Below, one piece after another: positions 16,294 through 24,352 of a stretch of 45,496 nucleotides of DNA; position 1 is the first letter of the stretch, and each line of letters opens with the position of its first letter. Both the position numbers and the translations under genes were made by a program. The notes below the pieces were generated by a model, which had not been told where the DNA came from, ran no database searches, and was given only the letters and a program-made list of their open reading frames with translations. Source of the DNA: JBNKEI01 sp050288705. Lineage in GTDB: Bacteria; Myxococcota; Myxococcia; Myxococcales; UBA5297. The DNA is taken from positions 1-45,496 of the forward strand of contig JBNKEI010000012.1 in the NCBI GenBank assembly GCA_050288705.1, given 5' to 3'.

Positions 16294-17541
16294 TTAAAAG
16301 GCAATTGGCCACTCCTGCCAAGGCCAATAAAAAACCCAGTTAGGACCTCGGCATATCCCCATAAGGGTAAATACTGCCAGCGCAACAGTTAGTACAGCAA
16401 TGCCAGACAAGCAGCCGATTTTTCTAGACCCCGTAGTCCACCCCACTACACATGCAGTACTTAGAGCGAGCGCTAGCATTGCGGTAGCCGGATTAAACCA
16501 ATCCGAGATTAGCGAGGCGTCGGCCAGAAACAAAGCTTCGAAACTTATGCAAACAATTAATGAAACTACTACGCTGGCCAACACTACTTTTCTTCCCAAT
16601 GAATTGGCAAACCATTGGCCCATTCCTTGGTTTTCATTATCCACTAAAGGTAACACCACCAACCCTGCGAAAAAAACCGAAGGAAATAGGACCCCTCCAA
16701 CAAAAGCGGAATAGCTTACCATCTCCTGAATCCCTAGAAAGTACCAAGGCGACTTTTCAGGATTTGAGGGAATATGAAAATCAGGCGGCGCACCTAAAGG
16801 AGCAGAAAACCACCCCGCGAGTAGACAAAAAACCGCAGTGGTGATTATGGCTACTACCGCCTCCCGAAGAATTAAATGTGGCCAACTGGGAACAGTGATT
16901 GTTGATGATTCTTTTGGACAAACACCTGGTGAAACCGCGAGGCCTCCGTCCTTACGAATTCGCCATAAATGTAAAGCCAAGAACGAAAACATTAATCCTG
17001 GCAACAACGCAATATGCAACATGTAAAATCGGGTTAGAGTTGCTTGACCTATTTCGTTACCACCCAGGAAAAGGCGCTTTACCCAACCCCCGATAATAGG
17101 CACGTTATCCATCATAGAGGCGGAAACCCGCACTGCCCAATAGGAAAGATGATCCCAGGGAAGCAAATACCCTGTGAATGCTAGCCCCAAGGTCAATAAA
17201 AGCAGAATAAGTCCGTAGAACCAATTACGCTCTCGATAGCGATAAGCGCTCATTGCCCCTACGCGAGCCAAATGAACTACTGCCACTACTACCATTCCGT
17301 GCGCCGACCAGCGATGCAAAGCACGCACAAAGCTTCCCAAAACTATTGCGTATTCTAGGTCCTGCATACTTGCGTATGCTTCATTGATCGTAGGCACGTA
17401 ATAGACCATAAGAAGCACACCAGTAACTGTTAGCAGAATCACCAGAGTGATGGTCACTATCCCCAATCCGCATGTGGCAGCAAAACCAAGAGAACGCGGA
17501 GTGACTCGGGGAGGGTGAAGATGACGAATAAAACCCGTCAT
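16294..17541 (-). CDS. Cytochrome b of a quinol:cytochrome c oxidoreductase
   Basis: 415 aa integral membrane protein with about ten hydrophobic segments. Haem-ligand His pairs are visible in HRWSAHGMVVVAVVHLARV and LHIALLPGLMFSFLALHLW. GYLLPWDHLSYWA is the conserved Qo-side segment, and NPEKSPWYFLGIQEM replaces the classical PEWY loop in the manner of b6f/QcrC-type enzymes. The N- and C-terminal halves are fused, and roughly 60 extra residues form two more membrane helices at the end. With the Rieske protein (ATGA overlap upstream) and the multihaem cytochrome downstream it makes a three-subunit, probably menaquinol-oxidising, proton-motive complex. Confidence 0.92.
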   Translation of the reverse strand: MTGFIRHLHPPRVTPRSLGFAATCGLGIVTITLVILLTVTGVLLMVYYVPTINEAYASMQDLEYAIVLGSFVRALHRWSAHGMVVVAVVHLARVGAMSAYRYRERNWFYGLILLLLTLGLAFTGYLLPWDHLSYWAVRVSASMMDNVPIIGGWVKRLFLGGNEIGQATLTRFYMLHIALLPGLMFSFLALHLWRIRKDGGLAVSPGVCPKESSTITVPSWPHLILREAVVAIITTAVFCLLAGWFSAPLGAPPDFHIPSNPEKSPWYFLGIQEMVSYSAFVGGVLFPSVFFAGLVVLPLVDNENQGMGQWFANSLGRKVVLASVVVSLIVCISFEALFLADASLISDWFNPATAMLALALSTACVVGWTTGSRKIGCLSGIAVLTVALAVFTLMGICRGPNWVFYWPWQEWPIAF

Positions 17542-18224
17542 GATTGTTCCTGGTTTTTAATGGCTTTTGTCCGCCTTTCTTCGACTTGGCCAGGCAAAGA
17601 AATAGGAGATGTGCCAGAACCCACTACCCGAGAAACATCAACCCAAATTCGACCATCAGCTTCTTGCCACAAAGTAAACCAAGGAAGTGCACGTCTAGCG
17701 GGCCCTGAAACTACTTCACCAATAGAATTGTATTGCGCACCGTGACAGGGACAGGTGAATCCTTCACTAGTACGTTGCACCGTACATCCTAGGTGAGTGC
17801 ATCTTGAGGAAAAGGCACCCCATCCACTCTCATCGCGAGCGACAAAAATCTCTTTCTCTCTAATCCAAGTAACTGTGCTCATTTTGAAATCAGCAATACT
17901 CCCCAAAGGAAACCGATATACTGCTTGATCGGTAGTTTCTGGAATCACAAATCGCGCAGTACCAATTACTGCTCCCACCCCACACGCTGCTACTAGCCAC
18001 GACCCAGTAGTCAGCAAATTCCGGCGAGACACGCAGTGACACTCTCGTTGGAACTCGTCGCCTGCCGAAGAATTTTCTGGATGCTTGCCTTTGAGGTCCT
18101 TGATTGGTTCGATTGGTTTGTCGATCGGATTGCCGAGCGAACTGCCCTGGTTGTCAATCGAGCGATCGGTTTTATCCCGGGTGGCAGAAACCGAGGAACG
18201 GCAAGTTTTTTTTGGTTTACCCAT
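17538..18224 (-). CDS. Rieske iron-sulfur protein
   Basis: 228 aa. Both 2Fe-2S ligand boxes are intact: CTHLGC (142-147) and CPCHG (158-162), with the Cys pair for the disulfide present. A twin-arginine-like SRRNLLTTGSWLVAACG (66-82) gives one membrane helix, as normal for Rieske subunits. The first 65 residues are polar and unusually long; no good ribosome site precedes the ATG, and an in-frame GTG at 18032 (before SRRN) would give a protein of common length, so the start is uncertain. First gene of the bc-complex operon, overlapping cytochrome b by ATGA and lying 18 bases after the SDR gene. Confidence 0.93.
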   Translation of the reverse strand: MGKPKKTCRSSVSATRDKTDRSIDNQGSSLGNPIDKPIEPIKDLKGKHPENSSAGDEFQRECHCVSRRNLLTTGSWLVAACGVGAVIGTARFVIPETTDQAVYRFPLGSIADFKMSTVTWIREKEIFVARDESGWGAFSSRCTHLGCTVQRTSEGFTCPCHGAQYNSIGEVVSGPARRALPWFTLWQEADGRIWVDVSRVVGSGTSPISLPGQVEERRTKAIKNQEQS

Positions 18225-18242
18225 GGTTTGCTTTTTTGTTCG

Positions 18243-19190
18243 CTACTTGATTTCGTTTGAGCTGGAAACATCCGTTGGGCAAACAGAAAGAATAGTATCT
18301 ATTAACGAATGGCTTGGCTTCCATCCCCAATCACGCTCTGACCGCGAGCCGTCAATAACACAAAGATAACGCAAAAAATCCAGTTCAGCAGGCACAAATT
18401 CGCTAATTTTATACTTATGGAGAGCACGGAGCATTGGACGCGCAGCTAAATGAGGCACATGGATAGGAATCTTACCCAGTTCTTTTAATATTGACGAGAT
18501 CGGTAACCCTCCCGACCCCACAAGATTATAAATACCTCGCACACCAGGCCGAAGCGTTTTTTCTACCGCACGGGCGACGTCGCAAGCATGTATCAACTGC
18601 AAAATCGGATCAAATCCCAAAAGCATCCACGGCCGCCGTAGTCGCAAGTAGTTGGATATCGCGTTGCAAATCGAAGGCCCCACTATGTGAACTGGACGCA
18701 GAATTACTGTTTCAATCTGGGGATGCTTGTAAAAAAAAGACTGGGAGAAAAGATCGACATCAATAAGACCGCGGGCTTCGAAAAAACGAGAACCAGCCAG
18801 CAATGGAGAATCCTCGGAAAGAAAATTGGAGTTCTCCGGAGCAGGACCATAAACGATGCCACTGGACATGACCACCACTTTGGAAACTCCGTATTGCGCA
18901 CAAATTTCTAAAATGTTGTGCACTCCCAACACATTCTCTGAGTGGTGATCTTCGCTTCCGGTAAGTTCATGATGAGAGTTTACATGCACCAAGGCATCAA
19001 TTTTTTGAGCTTGAAAAACTTCTTCGCACCTTTTCTTTCGAAGATCGAAAGGGTAAATAATTATGTCGGTGGGCTTTTCTTCCCATACCCGATGGTCAAT
19101 TCCAATGACGCGCTCCTTGCAAAGCAGGTGGCGAGCCACTACACGTCCCAAGCTGCTAGAAATGCCCGTAATTGCGATGGTCAAAGACAT
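18243..19190 (-). CDS. NAD-dependent epimerase/SDR-family protein lacking YxxxK
   Basis: 315 aa, an extended short-chain dehydrogenase fold. The Rossmann motif TGISSSLG (about 8-15) and SSGIVYGPAPEN are clear, and VILRPVHIVGP plus LQLIHACDVARAV match UDP-sugar epimerase-like proteins. The catalytic Tyr-xxx-Lys is replaced around RFFEARGLIDVDL, so classic epimerase or dehydrogenase chemistry is doubtful; I recall myxobacterial relatives with the same change, so it may be a family trait. The ATG at 19190 is preferred because the Rossmann strand begins there; the longer frame to 19313 runs into the divergent gene. It may lead into the bc-complex operon 18 bases downstream, though no functional link is obvious. 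Confidence 0.82.
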   Translation of the reverse strand: MSLTIAITGISSSLGRVVARHLLCKERVIGIDHRVWEEKPTDIIIYPFDLRKKRCEEVFQAQKIDALVHVNSHHELTGSEDHHSENVLGVHNILEICAQYGVSKVVVMSSGIVYGPAPENSNFLSEDSPLLAGSRFFEARGLIDVDLFSQSFFYKHPQIETVILRPVHIVGPSICNAISNYLRLRRPWMLLGFDPILQLIHACDVARAVEKTLRPGVRGIYNLVGSGGLPISSILKELGKIPIHVPHLAARPMLRALHKYKISEFVPAELDFLRYLCVIDGSRSERDWGWKPSHSLIDTILSVCPTDVSSSNEIK

Positions 19191-19267
19191 ATTGTCTGCA
19201 TTACAAAGAAGTCCATGGTAGGAAGTCAATAGGTGGTTTTTCTTCAGGTAGAAAACGGGGTGGAAAC

Positions 19268-20089
19268 ATGGCTGGTTCCCAGCAAAAAAAACCACAAGCT
19301 TTTTTGGTTGCAACCTGCTGCCTGCTATATGCCTGTGGTTGCGCCTATCAGAAACCCTCTTTGAAACTCAAAAAAGTCGAGCTCCAAGAAGCTGACTTCG
19401 AAGGAGCTACCCTAGGCATAGTCTACACTCTCAAAAACCCCAATCCGATTGGTCTACGAGTTTCTTCGGTGGAATACCGGCTAGAAATCGAAAACCATCC
19501 GGTGGTTTCTGGACGCCCTCCCAATGGCTTGCGCGTGGCAGCCAGAGGTTCTTCTGACTTAGTGTTTCCAGCTCGTTTCCGCTATCAAGACCTAGGAATG
19601 GTGGCCCAAGTTCTGTTCAAGCAAAAACAAGCACGCTACCGAGCTAGCGGGAAAATTGGGATAGGCACGCCACTAGGAGTACTGAAAGTTCCTCTCTCCT
19701 ACTCAGGAACTTTCCCGATCCCCCAGGCGCCACGTTTTTCCTTTCGATCACCTCGATTAAGAAACTTGTCGCTCGTAGGTGCGCAAATGATTATCCCTGT
19801 ACGCATCGTCAATCCCAATGCCTTTACTCTTCCAATCAAGGAGCTTTCCACCCATGTAACTATTGCGGGAAGTGGTGTCGGGAACGTGTTGGTGTCTCTT
19901 CCTAAACCATTGGCAGCCGGGGAATCAAGAGAAGTAGAGATTCCTTTAAACATTCAGTTCCGCCAAGCAGGACTAGCAGTCAGCAATAGTTTGCGCAAAG
20001 GAAAAATCCCAATTCAGGTTGCCGGGGAAATTCGCACCCCTAACAGTCGGCTTCCGTTTTCGATTTCAGAGGTGCTTTCTATCCGCTGA
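19268..20089 (+). CDS. LEA type 2 family (WHy-domain) lipoprotein
   Basis: 273 aa. The N-terminus is hydrophobic and Cys-rich (FLVATCCLLYACGCAYQKP), a lipoprotein signal with the modified Cys most likely in YACGC. Two beta-sandwich repeats of LEA14/WHy type follow: one with YTLKNPNPIGLRVSSVEYRL (about 60-80) and one with IIPVRIVNPNAFTLPIKELS (about 178-197). The NPNP/NPNA turns are the family hallmark. Such domains bind hydrophobic patches or membranes and are linked to stress protection. GGGGTGG lies four bases before the ATG at 19268; the frame is open upstream to 19172 but that part overlaps the divergent SDR leader. The intergenic space to the SDR gene is 77 bases. Confidence 0.85.
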   Translation: MAGSQQKKPQAFLVATCCLLYACGCAYQKPSLKLKKVELQEADFEGATLGIVYTLKNPNPIGLRVSSVEYRLEIENHPVVSGRPPNGLRVAARGSSDLVFPARFRYQDLGMVAQVLFKQKQARYRASGKIGIGTPLGVLKVPLSYSGTFPIPQAPRFSFRSPRLRNLSLVGAQMIIPVRIVNPNAFTLPIKELSTHVTIAGSGVGNVLVSLPKPLAAGESREVEIPLNIQFRQAGLAVSNSLRKGKIPIQVAGEIRTPNSRLPFSISEVLSIR

Positions 20090-20129
20090 ATACTAGAAGC
20101 ACTTTGACACCAACTAACCCGAGGAAAAC

Positions 20130-20681
20130 ATGACCAAAAGAGTTCTATTGCCCCTGGCTGATGGATTCGAGGAGATCGAAGCGGCTACCATAATCGATGT
20201 TCTTCGACGAGCAGGAATAGAGGTAAAAGTAGTCTCTCTAGGCACCCCTGTAGTTAGAGGAGCTCATTCTCTCCAATTCGCTACTGACGGACATCTTGAT
20301 GATTTTGCCGGTCAAGATTTTGAAATGATTGTTTTGCCAGGAGGCATGCCTGGGTCGTCAAATCTCGCCGCGTCCTCCAGACTCAAAACCATGCTTCAAA
20401 AGCATCATTCTGCAGGAAAGATTATCGGCGCCATCTGTGCCGCCCCCGCAGTAGTACTCCAGCCTTTAGGAATTTTTGGCAGCGAAAAAATATCTTGCTA
20501 CCCTTCCTTTGTTTCCCAAATACCCGACTCAAATCGGTGCGAGCAGCGAGTAACGGTCAGTAAGCATTTCATTACTAGCTGTGGACCCGGTACGGCCATA
20601 GAATTTGCGCTAGCACTTGTCGTAGCCTTAGTCGACAAGGCCAAAGCCGACGAGTTGGCAGGCGCCATGGTTGTAGCATAG
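20130..20681 (+). CDS. DJ-1/PfpI family protein (YajL-like)
   Basis: 183 aa, the standard length. The DJ-1 catalytic pair is visible: Glu15 in DGFEEIEA and the nucleophile Cys103 in GAICAAPAVV. The loops VLPGGMPGSSNL and ITSCGPGTAIEFAL match YajL/PARK7. Family members act as glyoxalase III/deglycase-type enzymes or redox chaperones; the exact activity is debated. GAGGAAAAC precedes the ATG. It stands 40 bases after the LEA lipoprotein and 32 before the 8-oxoguanine deaminase on the same strand, so the three may form a stress or damage-repair transcript. Confidence 0.93.
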   Translation: MTKRVLLPLADGFEEIEAATIIDVLRRAGIEVKVVSLGTPVVRGAHSLQFATDGHLDDFAGQDFEMIVLPGGMPGSSNLAASSRLKTMLQKHHSAGKIIGAICAAPAVVLQPLGIFGSEKISCYPSFVSQIPDSNRCEQRVTVSKHFITSCGPGTAIEFALALVVALVDKAKADELAGAMVVA

Positions 20682-20713
20682 GTGGTTCTTCTTAACTTTT
20701 AAACTTTTTAGCT

Positions 20714-22087
20714 ATGACTATCCTCTTAAAAAACATCTGCCAGATGGCAACCAATGATGATCATGGCCGAGAGCTGATGGATGGATGGATACTCGTCGAT
20801 GGCCCGCAAATCGTTTCCCTCGGAACCGGAGCTCCTCCTCCGGTTCCTCCGCAAGCGGAAGTAATCGACACTCATGGCGCGGTAGTTATCCCTGGTATGG
20901 TGAATACGCACCACCACCTTTTTCAAACTCTTCAACGTAATATACCGGCGGTTCAAGACGCCAAGCTTTTTGATTGGTTAACCTATCTGTACCAAATCTG
21001 GCGCAAACTCGAGCCAGAAGACGTATTGGTTAGCGCTCTGGTAGGCATTGGCGAGTTGTTGCTTACGGGATGTACAACCACCGCCGATCATTTCTATCTT
21101 TATCCTCAGGACCAACCAACAGACCTTCTCGACCACACTATTGAAGCCGCCCAAACACTGGGCATTCGTTTTCATCCTAGTCGTGGTTCCATGTCTCGCG
21201 GTCGTTCCCAAGGCGGATTGCCCCCTGATGACGTGGTTCAGGATTCTCGCACAATTTTGGATGATTGCGAGCGAGTCATTCGCCAATTCCACGACCCTGC
21301 CCCCTACAGCATGTGCCGCATAAGCCTGGCACCTTGCGCACCTTTTACAGTAACTGACGATCTTCTAGTAGAGACTGCTCGTTTAGCCAGAAAACACCAG
21401 GTGCGGCTGCATACTCATTTAGCGGAAACTAAAGAAGAGGATGCCTATTGCTTGGCTACCTACGGAGAGCGACCTCTCCAGCACATGGAAAAAGTAGAAT
21501 GGTCAGGCCCAGATGTCTGGTACGCCCATGGAATATGGCTCACTCCTGATGAGCTTCAGCGCATGGCCAGAAAGGGAACCGGAATAGCTCACTGCCCTAC
21601 TTCAAATCTGCGTTTAGGTTCAGGAATCGCGCCGATTCCGTTGGCACTAGATCTTGGAGTACCGGTGGGGCTAGCAGTAGACGGTTCTGCCTCTAATGAT
21701 TCTTCCAACATGCTTCGCGAGGTTCAAATTTGTACTCTTATTCATCGAGTGGGCACATCTATTTTCGCAATGCCCGCCAGAAAAGCATTGCGAATGGCTA
21801 CTCGCATTGGAGCTCAACTGCTAGGACGAGATGATTTAGGTCAGCTCAAACCGGGAGCAGCGGCAGATATCGCAGTTTTTCGGTTGGATGATTTGGGCTG
21901 CGCGGGAGCTATGCATGATCCTTTGGCAGCATTAGTTTTCACAACTGGCACGCGTCGCGCAAGTATGGTTCTGGTTAACGGCCAAGTGGTAGTAAGAGAC
22001 GGCAAGCTAGTTAATTACCTTGAGCAAGAACTAGTTGAACGCGCAAACCAGCGATCGGAACAAATGCTCGAAAGAGCTGGGCTGTAA
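20714..22087 (+). CDS. Amidohydrolase, probable 8-oxoguanine deaminase
   Basis: 457 aa, TRZ/ATZ-type amidohydrolase. Metal ligands are seen in NTHHHLF (H66, H68), HTHLAET, WYAHGIW and VDGSASND. The 8-oxoguanine deaminase subgroup is suggested by GLAVDGSASNDSSNM followed by LREVQ, by HCPTSNLRLGSGIAP and by overall length. The reaction would be 8-oxoguanine to urate plus ammonia, a salvage of oxidised purine. Other members deaminate S-adenosylhomocysteine or remove chlorine from triazines, so specificity is moderately sure. No strong ribosome site precedes the ATG. It lies after the DJ-1 gene, consistent with an oxidative-damage theme. Confidence 0.88.
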   Translation: MTILLKNICQMATNDDHGRELMDGWILVDGPQIVSLGTGAPPPVPPQAEVIDTHGAVVIPGMVNTHHHLFQTLQRNIPAVQDAKLFDWLTYLYQIWRKLEPEDVLVSALVGIGELLLTGCTTTADHFYLYPQDQPTDLLDHTIEAAQTLGIRFHPSRGSMSRGRSQGGLPPDDVVQDSRTILDDCERVIRQFHDPAPYSMCRISLAPCAPFTVTDDLLVETARLARKHQVRLHTHLAETKEEDAYCLATYGERPLQHMEKVEWSGPDVWYAHGIWLTPDELQRMARKGTGIAHCPTSNLRLGSGIAPIPLALDLGVPVGLAVDGSASNDSSNMLREVQICTLIHRVGTSIFAMPARKALRMATRIGAQLLGRDDLGQLKPGAAADIAVFRLDDLGCAGAMHDPLAALVFTTGTRRASMVLVNGQVVVRDGKLVNYLEQELVERANQRSEQMLERAGL

Positions 22088-22091
22088 CATA

Positions 22092-22143
22092 CGGTTTTAA
22101 AAGAAAACGATGAGACCCCCAATTCGTCACCTTGGAGATCTCA
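22092..22143 (-). terminator. Probable intrinsic terminator of the solute-binding protein gene
   Basis: On the minus strand TGAGA-T-CTCC pairs with GGGG-G-TCTCA (22143-22111) around a 13-base loop, then comes ATCGTTTTCTTTTAAAA. The stem has one mismatch and one wobble but the T-rich tail is good. It sits between two convergent genes. Confidence 0.55.
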
Positions 22144-22171
22144 CCACCAATTGGCTACTTTGCTAGACTAA

Positions 22172-23449
22172 TTACTTAACAGGATACCCTTGGTTATCTT
22201 CAATGACTTGGTCAATTTTCTTGACTGCCTTGTCTAATTCCTTCTTAACATCAGCACCTGAGACTATGCTGTTTACTGCTTCGGCAAATGCAGTAGAAAT
22301 GGCGGGATACGCTGGGGTTTGCGGTCGAACCACGGCAACACCCTGTTCGATCTGGTCTACGTAAATACGCAGCGGACCACCGGGCGCAAATGCTTTTGAC
22401 GACGCAATTGCAGATTGGATTGAAGGAACCGCGCCATTAGCATTGGTCATGCGCGCCACTTCTTCCTTGGAGACAAGATATGCAAGAACTCTCGCCGCGG
22501 CTTTGGGAACCTTGCAGTTTTTGGAAATACCCCAGTTCCAGCTTCCGGCGCCAGTTACTTGTTTCTTACCAAACTTCGGCATTGGCAGAAGAATCAAATT
22601 GTTGCCTAGAGCCTTGCTGTACTCGGGATATGCCCAGTGACCAACATAGGAAAGTGCAGATTTCCCTTGGACAAAGTCAGTATCGGTTTTGACACTACGA
22701 TTGACATAACCCTTTTTAACCCAGTTCTGAACAGTCTTCATCGCCTTAACAGCAGCAGGACCATTAAGAACACCCTCTGCGCTCATATAAGTTTTTCGAT
22801 TGATAAGGTCTCCGCCAAAGCTCTGAACAATTGGAGAGAAACCATAAGACAACCATTCTCCAAGCCCGTAATTGAATTTCATATCCAATGGGAAAGGAAC
22901 ACCGTTGGCTTTCAGTTTCTTGAGCGCATTTTCGAACTCTTTTAGCGTCCAGGCATTTTTCACTGAGGTGGGAATTCGAATACCAGCTTTATTGAGCAAT
23001 TTTTTATTTCCCCAAATTGCCAGACCAGAATCGAACTGTCCTAGAGAATACAGCTTGCCGTTATAAGTACCTTGATCTATTATCGTTTTAGTAAAACCAG
23101 ATTTAACTGCTTTGATTTCAGGGAATCCGTCCAGCGGGATAATTTTGCCTGTCCACGCATAATTGTAAACATTGGGACCATCAAAATCGAGCATGCATGG
23201 CAGCTTATTAGCTAAGGCAGCGGCATTTACCTGATCAGTGTAACTACCCTCAGGCAACTGTACTACCTTGATTTTTACATCTTTGTTCTTCGAGTTAAAC
23301 GTTTTCACCGAAGCCATGAAAGCATCTCTCTCTTCACCTCGACCAGTATGGTACCAGAGAGAGACTTGCGTGGCAGCGCTCGCCATACCACTCAACAGCA
23401 TTGCGCCAGATAGTACGGCAACAGTCAATTTTCGATGCAAACTAGGCAT
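22172..23449 (-). CDS. Extracellular solute-binding protein (sugar ABC type), orphan
   Basis: 425 aa. Signal peptide MPSLHRKLTVAVLSGAMLL then SGMASA, followed by a family 1 solute-binding fold: VSLWYHTGRGEERDAFMASV, FNSKNKDVKIKVVQLPEGSY, IIPLDGFPEI, GKLYSLGQF, AGSWNWGISK. It resembles UgpB/MalE-type binding proteins for glycerol-3-phosphate or oligosaccharides. It is not a lipoprotein, which fits a Gram-negative periplasm. A perfect GGAGGAATAA ribosome site precedes the ATG. No permease or ATPase of this type lies nearby, so it either serves a transporter encoded elsewhere or acts alone as a sensor. Ligand unknown. Confidence 0.9.
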   Translation of the reverse strand: MPSLHRKLTVAVLSGAMLLSGMASAATQVSLWYHTGRGEERDAFMASVKTFNSKNKDVKIKVVQLPEGSYTDQVNAAALANKLPCMLDFDGPNVYNYAWTGKIIPLDGFPEIKAVKSGFTKTIIDQGTYNGKLYSLGQFDSGLAIWGNKKLLNKAGIRIPTSVKNAWTLKEFENALKKLKANGVPFPLDMKFNYGLGEWLSYGFSPIVQSFGGDLINRKTYMSAEGVLNGPAAVKAMKTVQNWVKKGYVNRSVKTDTDFVQGKSALSYVGHWAYPEYSKALGNNLILLPMPKFGKKQVTGAGSWNWGISKNCKVPKAAARVLAYLVSKEEVARMTNANGAVPSIQSAIASSKAFAPGGPLRIYVDQIEQGVAVVRPQTPAYPAISTAFAEAVNSIVSGADVKKELDKAVKKIDQVIEDNQGYPVK

Positions 23450-23949
23450 TTATTCCTCCGCTATACGGATGGGAGCCATAAAACAACAGCACCACTTCCT
23501 CATTGTAAGCAACACATTTCCAACGAACACTTAGAGAGTAGGTTTACAGGATATTCACTTTGTAGTACCAGAACAGCCTTCCCATTCGGTTCAGCATTCA
23601 TTGTGGAGTAGGATAATAGGTCCACTACTCTCAGGTAGCAACAGCAATCTACTTCTTAACAATACTTTCCTTACATTATCGCCAAACACCCGCAAAAAGA
23701 TCCGCTTGGCTTCTATCTGCAAGAAACATGACATTGCCGCATTTTGTGCTCCATCGTTTCGGAGCAACCAACGACGACTGCGGCCTGCAATTTGCAAAGC
23801 AATTTGCAATAAGACAGGTTCGAAGTTACCTGTCATGCGCTAGAGAATATTTATGTGTTTTTAATATAATAAATAACGACTTCTATACGTTCCTTCGAAC
23901 TATTCCTAAACACCACAATGCAATCATAACAAGCATTAGATTTTCGGGG
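23450..23949. other. Intergenic region, 500 bases
   Basis: No convincing gene. Short open frames on both strands (around 23591-23958) have no ribosome site or protein-like composition. It contains a 12-base tandem repeat (23787-23810), a perfect 7-bp hairpin GACAGGT/ACCTGTC with an 8-base loop (23813-23834), and an AT-rich stretch at 23850-23900. The promoter of the solute-binding protein gene should lie at 23460-23560. Confidence 0.5.
23787..23810. repeat. 12-base tandem direct repeat
   Basis: GCAATTTGCAAA is followed directly by GCAATTTGCAAT, differing only in the last base. Each unit contains TTGCAA, a self-complementary hexamer. It could be an operator pair or chance. Confidence 0.6.
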
Positions 23950-24282
23950 CTAGTTTAGGTACTTCGGAGACGAACTTCCAAAAATCATTTCCCAATTATT
24001 ACGATAAGTCTCGTTAGCAACCTTAGCTGGGCCCGAACGAGATCCTTCCAATTCCTTTTGAGGAGAAGCCAAAACCTTTACGTCAAACAACCTTGCGTGT
24101 TCTTGGCGCTGACTTAGCTGCACTACTTCCCCTCGAATTGGTTGGCCCTCCTGAACAGGTCTCATTTCTCCAATTTCTAAATTACCCTGACTGGCACGAA
24201 GAACGCGATAACCAGAGCAATCCTTCGTTTGGCTATGAACAAACAAAATATCGGATTTTTTATCTGAACCCTTGGTCTTCAT
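23950..24282 (-). CDS. Small conserved hypothetical protein downstream of mlaD
   Basis: 110 aa, cytoplasmic by appearance. No domain is recognised with confidence. Visible: KKSDILFVHSQTKD, a beta-like stretch GYRVLRASQGNLEIGEMRPV, GEVVQLSQ, LFDVKVLAS and the C-terminal ANETYRNNWEMIFG. Codon use and balanced composition look like a real protein, and I have a vague memory of similar small proteins in myxobacterial genomes. It lies 70 bases after mlaD on the same strand and may be the last gene of the Mla operon. No clear ribosome site; the ATG at 24282 is the only good start. Confidence 0.65.
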   Translation of the reverse strand: MKTKGSDKKSDILFVHSQTKDCSGYRVLRASQGNLEIGEMRPVQEGQPIRGEVVQLSQRQEHARLFDVKVLASPQKELEGSRSGPAKVANETYRNNWEMIFGSSSPKYLN

Positions 24283-24352
24283 GGATTAAGACTCTCATTT
24301 TTAATGTTTTCATGCTACAGGAAAGCGATTCTTTGCTCACCTAAAATCTTGC

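Noticed and set aside
20900..21400. Sigma54-like GG/GC elements inside the deaminase gene
   Set aside because: TGGCACC-TTGC has wrong spacing (one base instead of about five) and lies in coding sequence.
23591..23958. Overlapping short open frames on both strands in the 500-base gap
   Set aside because: No ribosome sites, odd composition and no recognisable motif.
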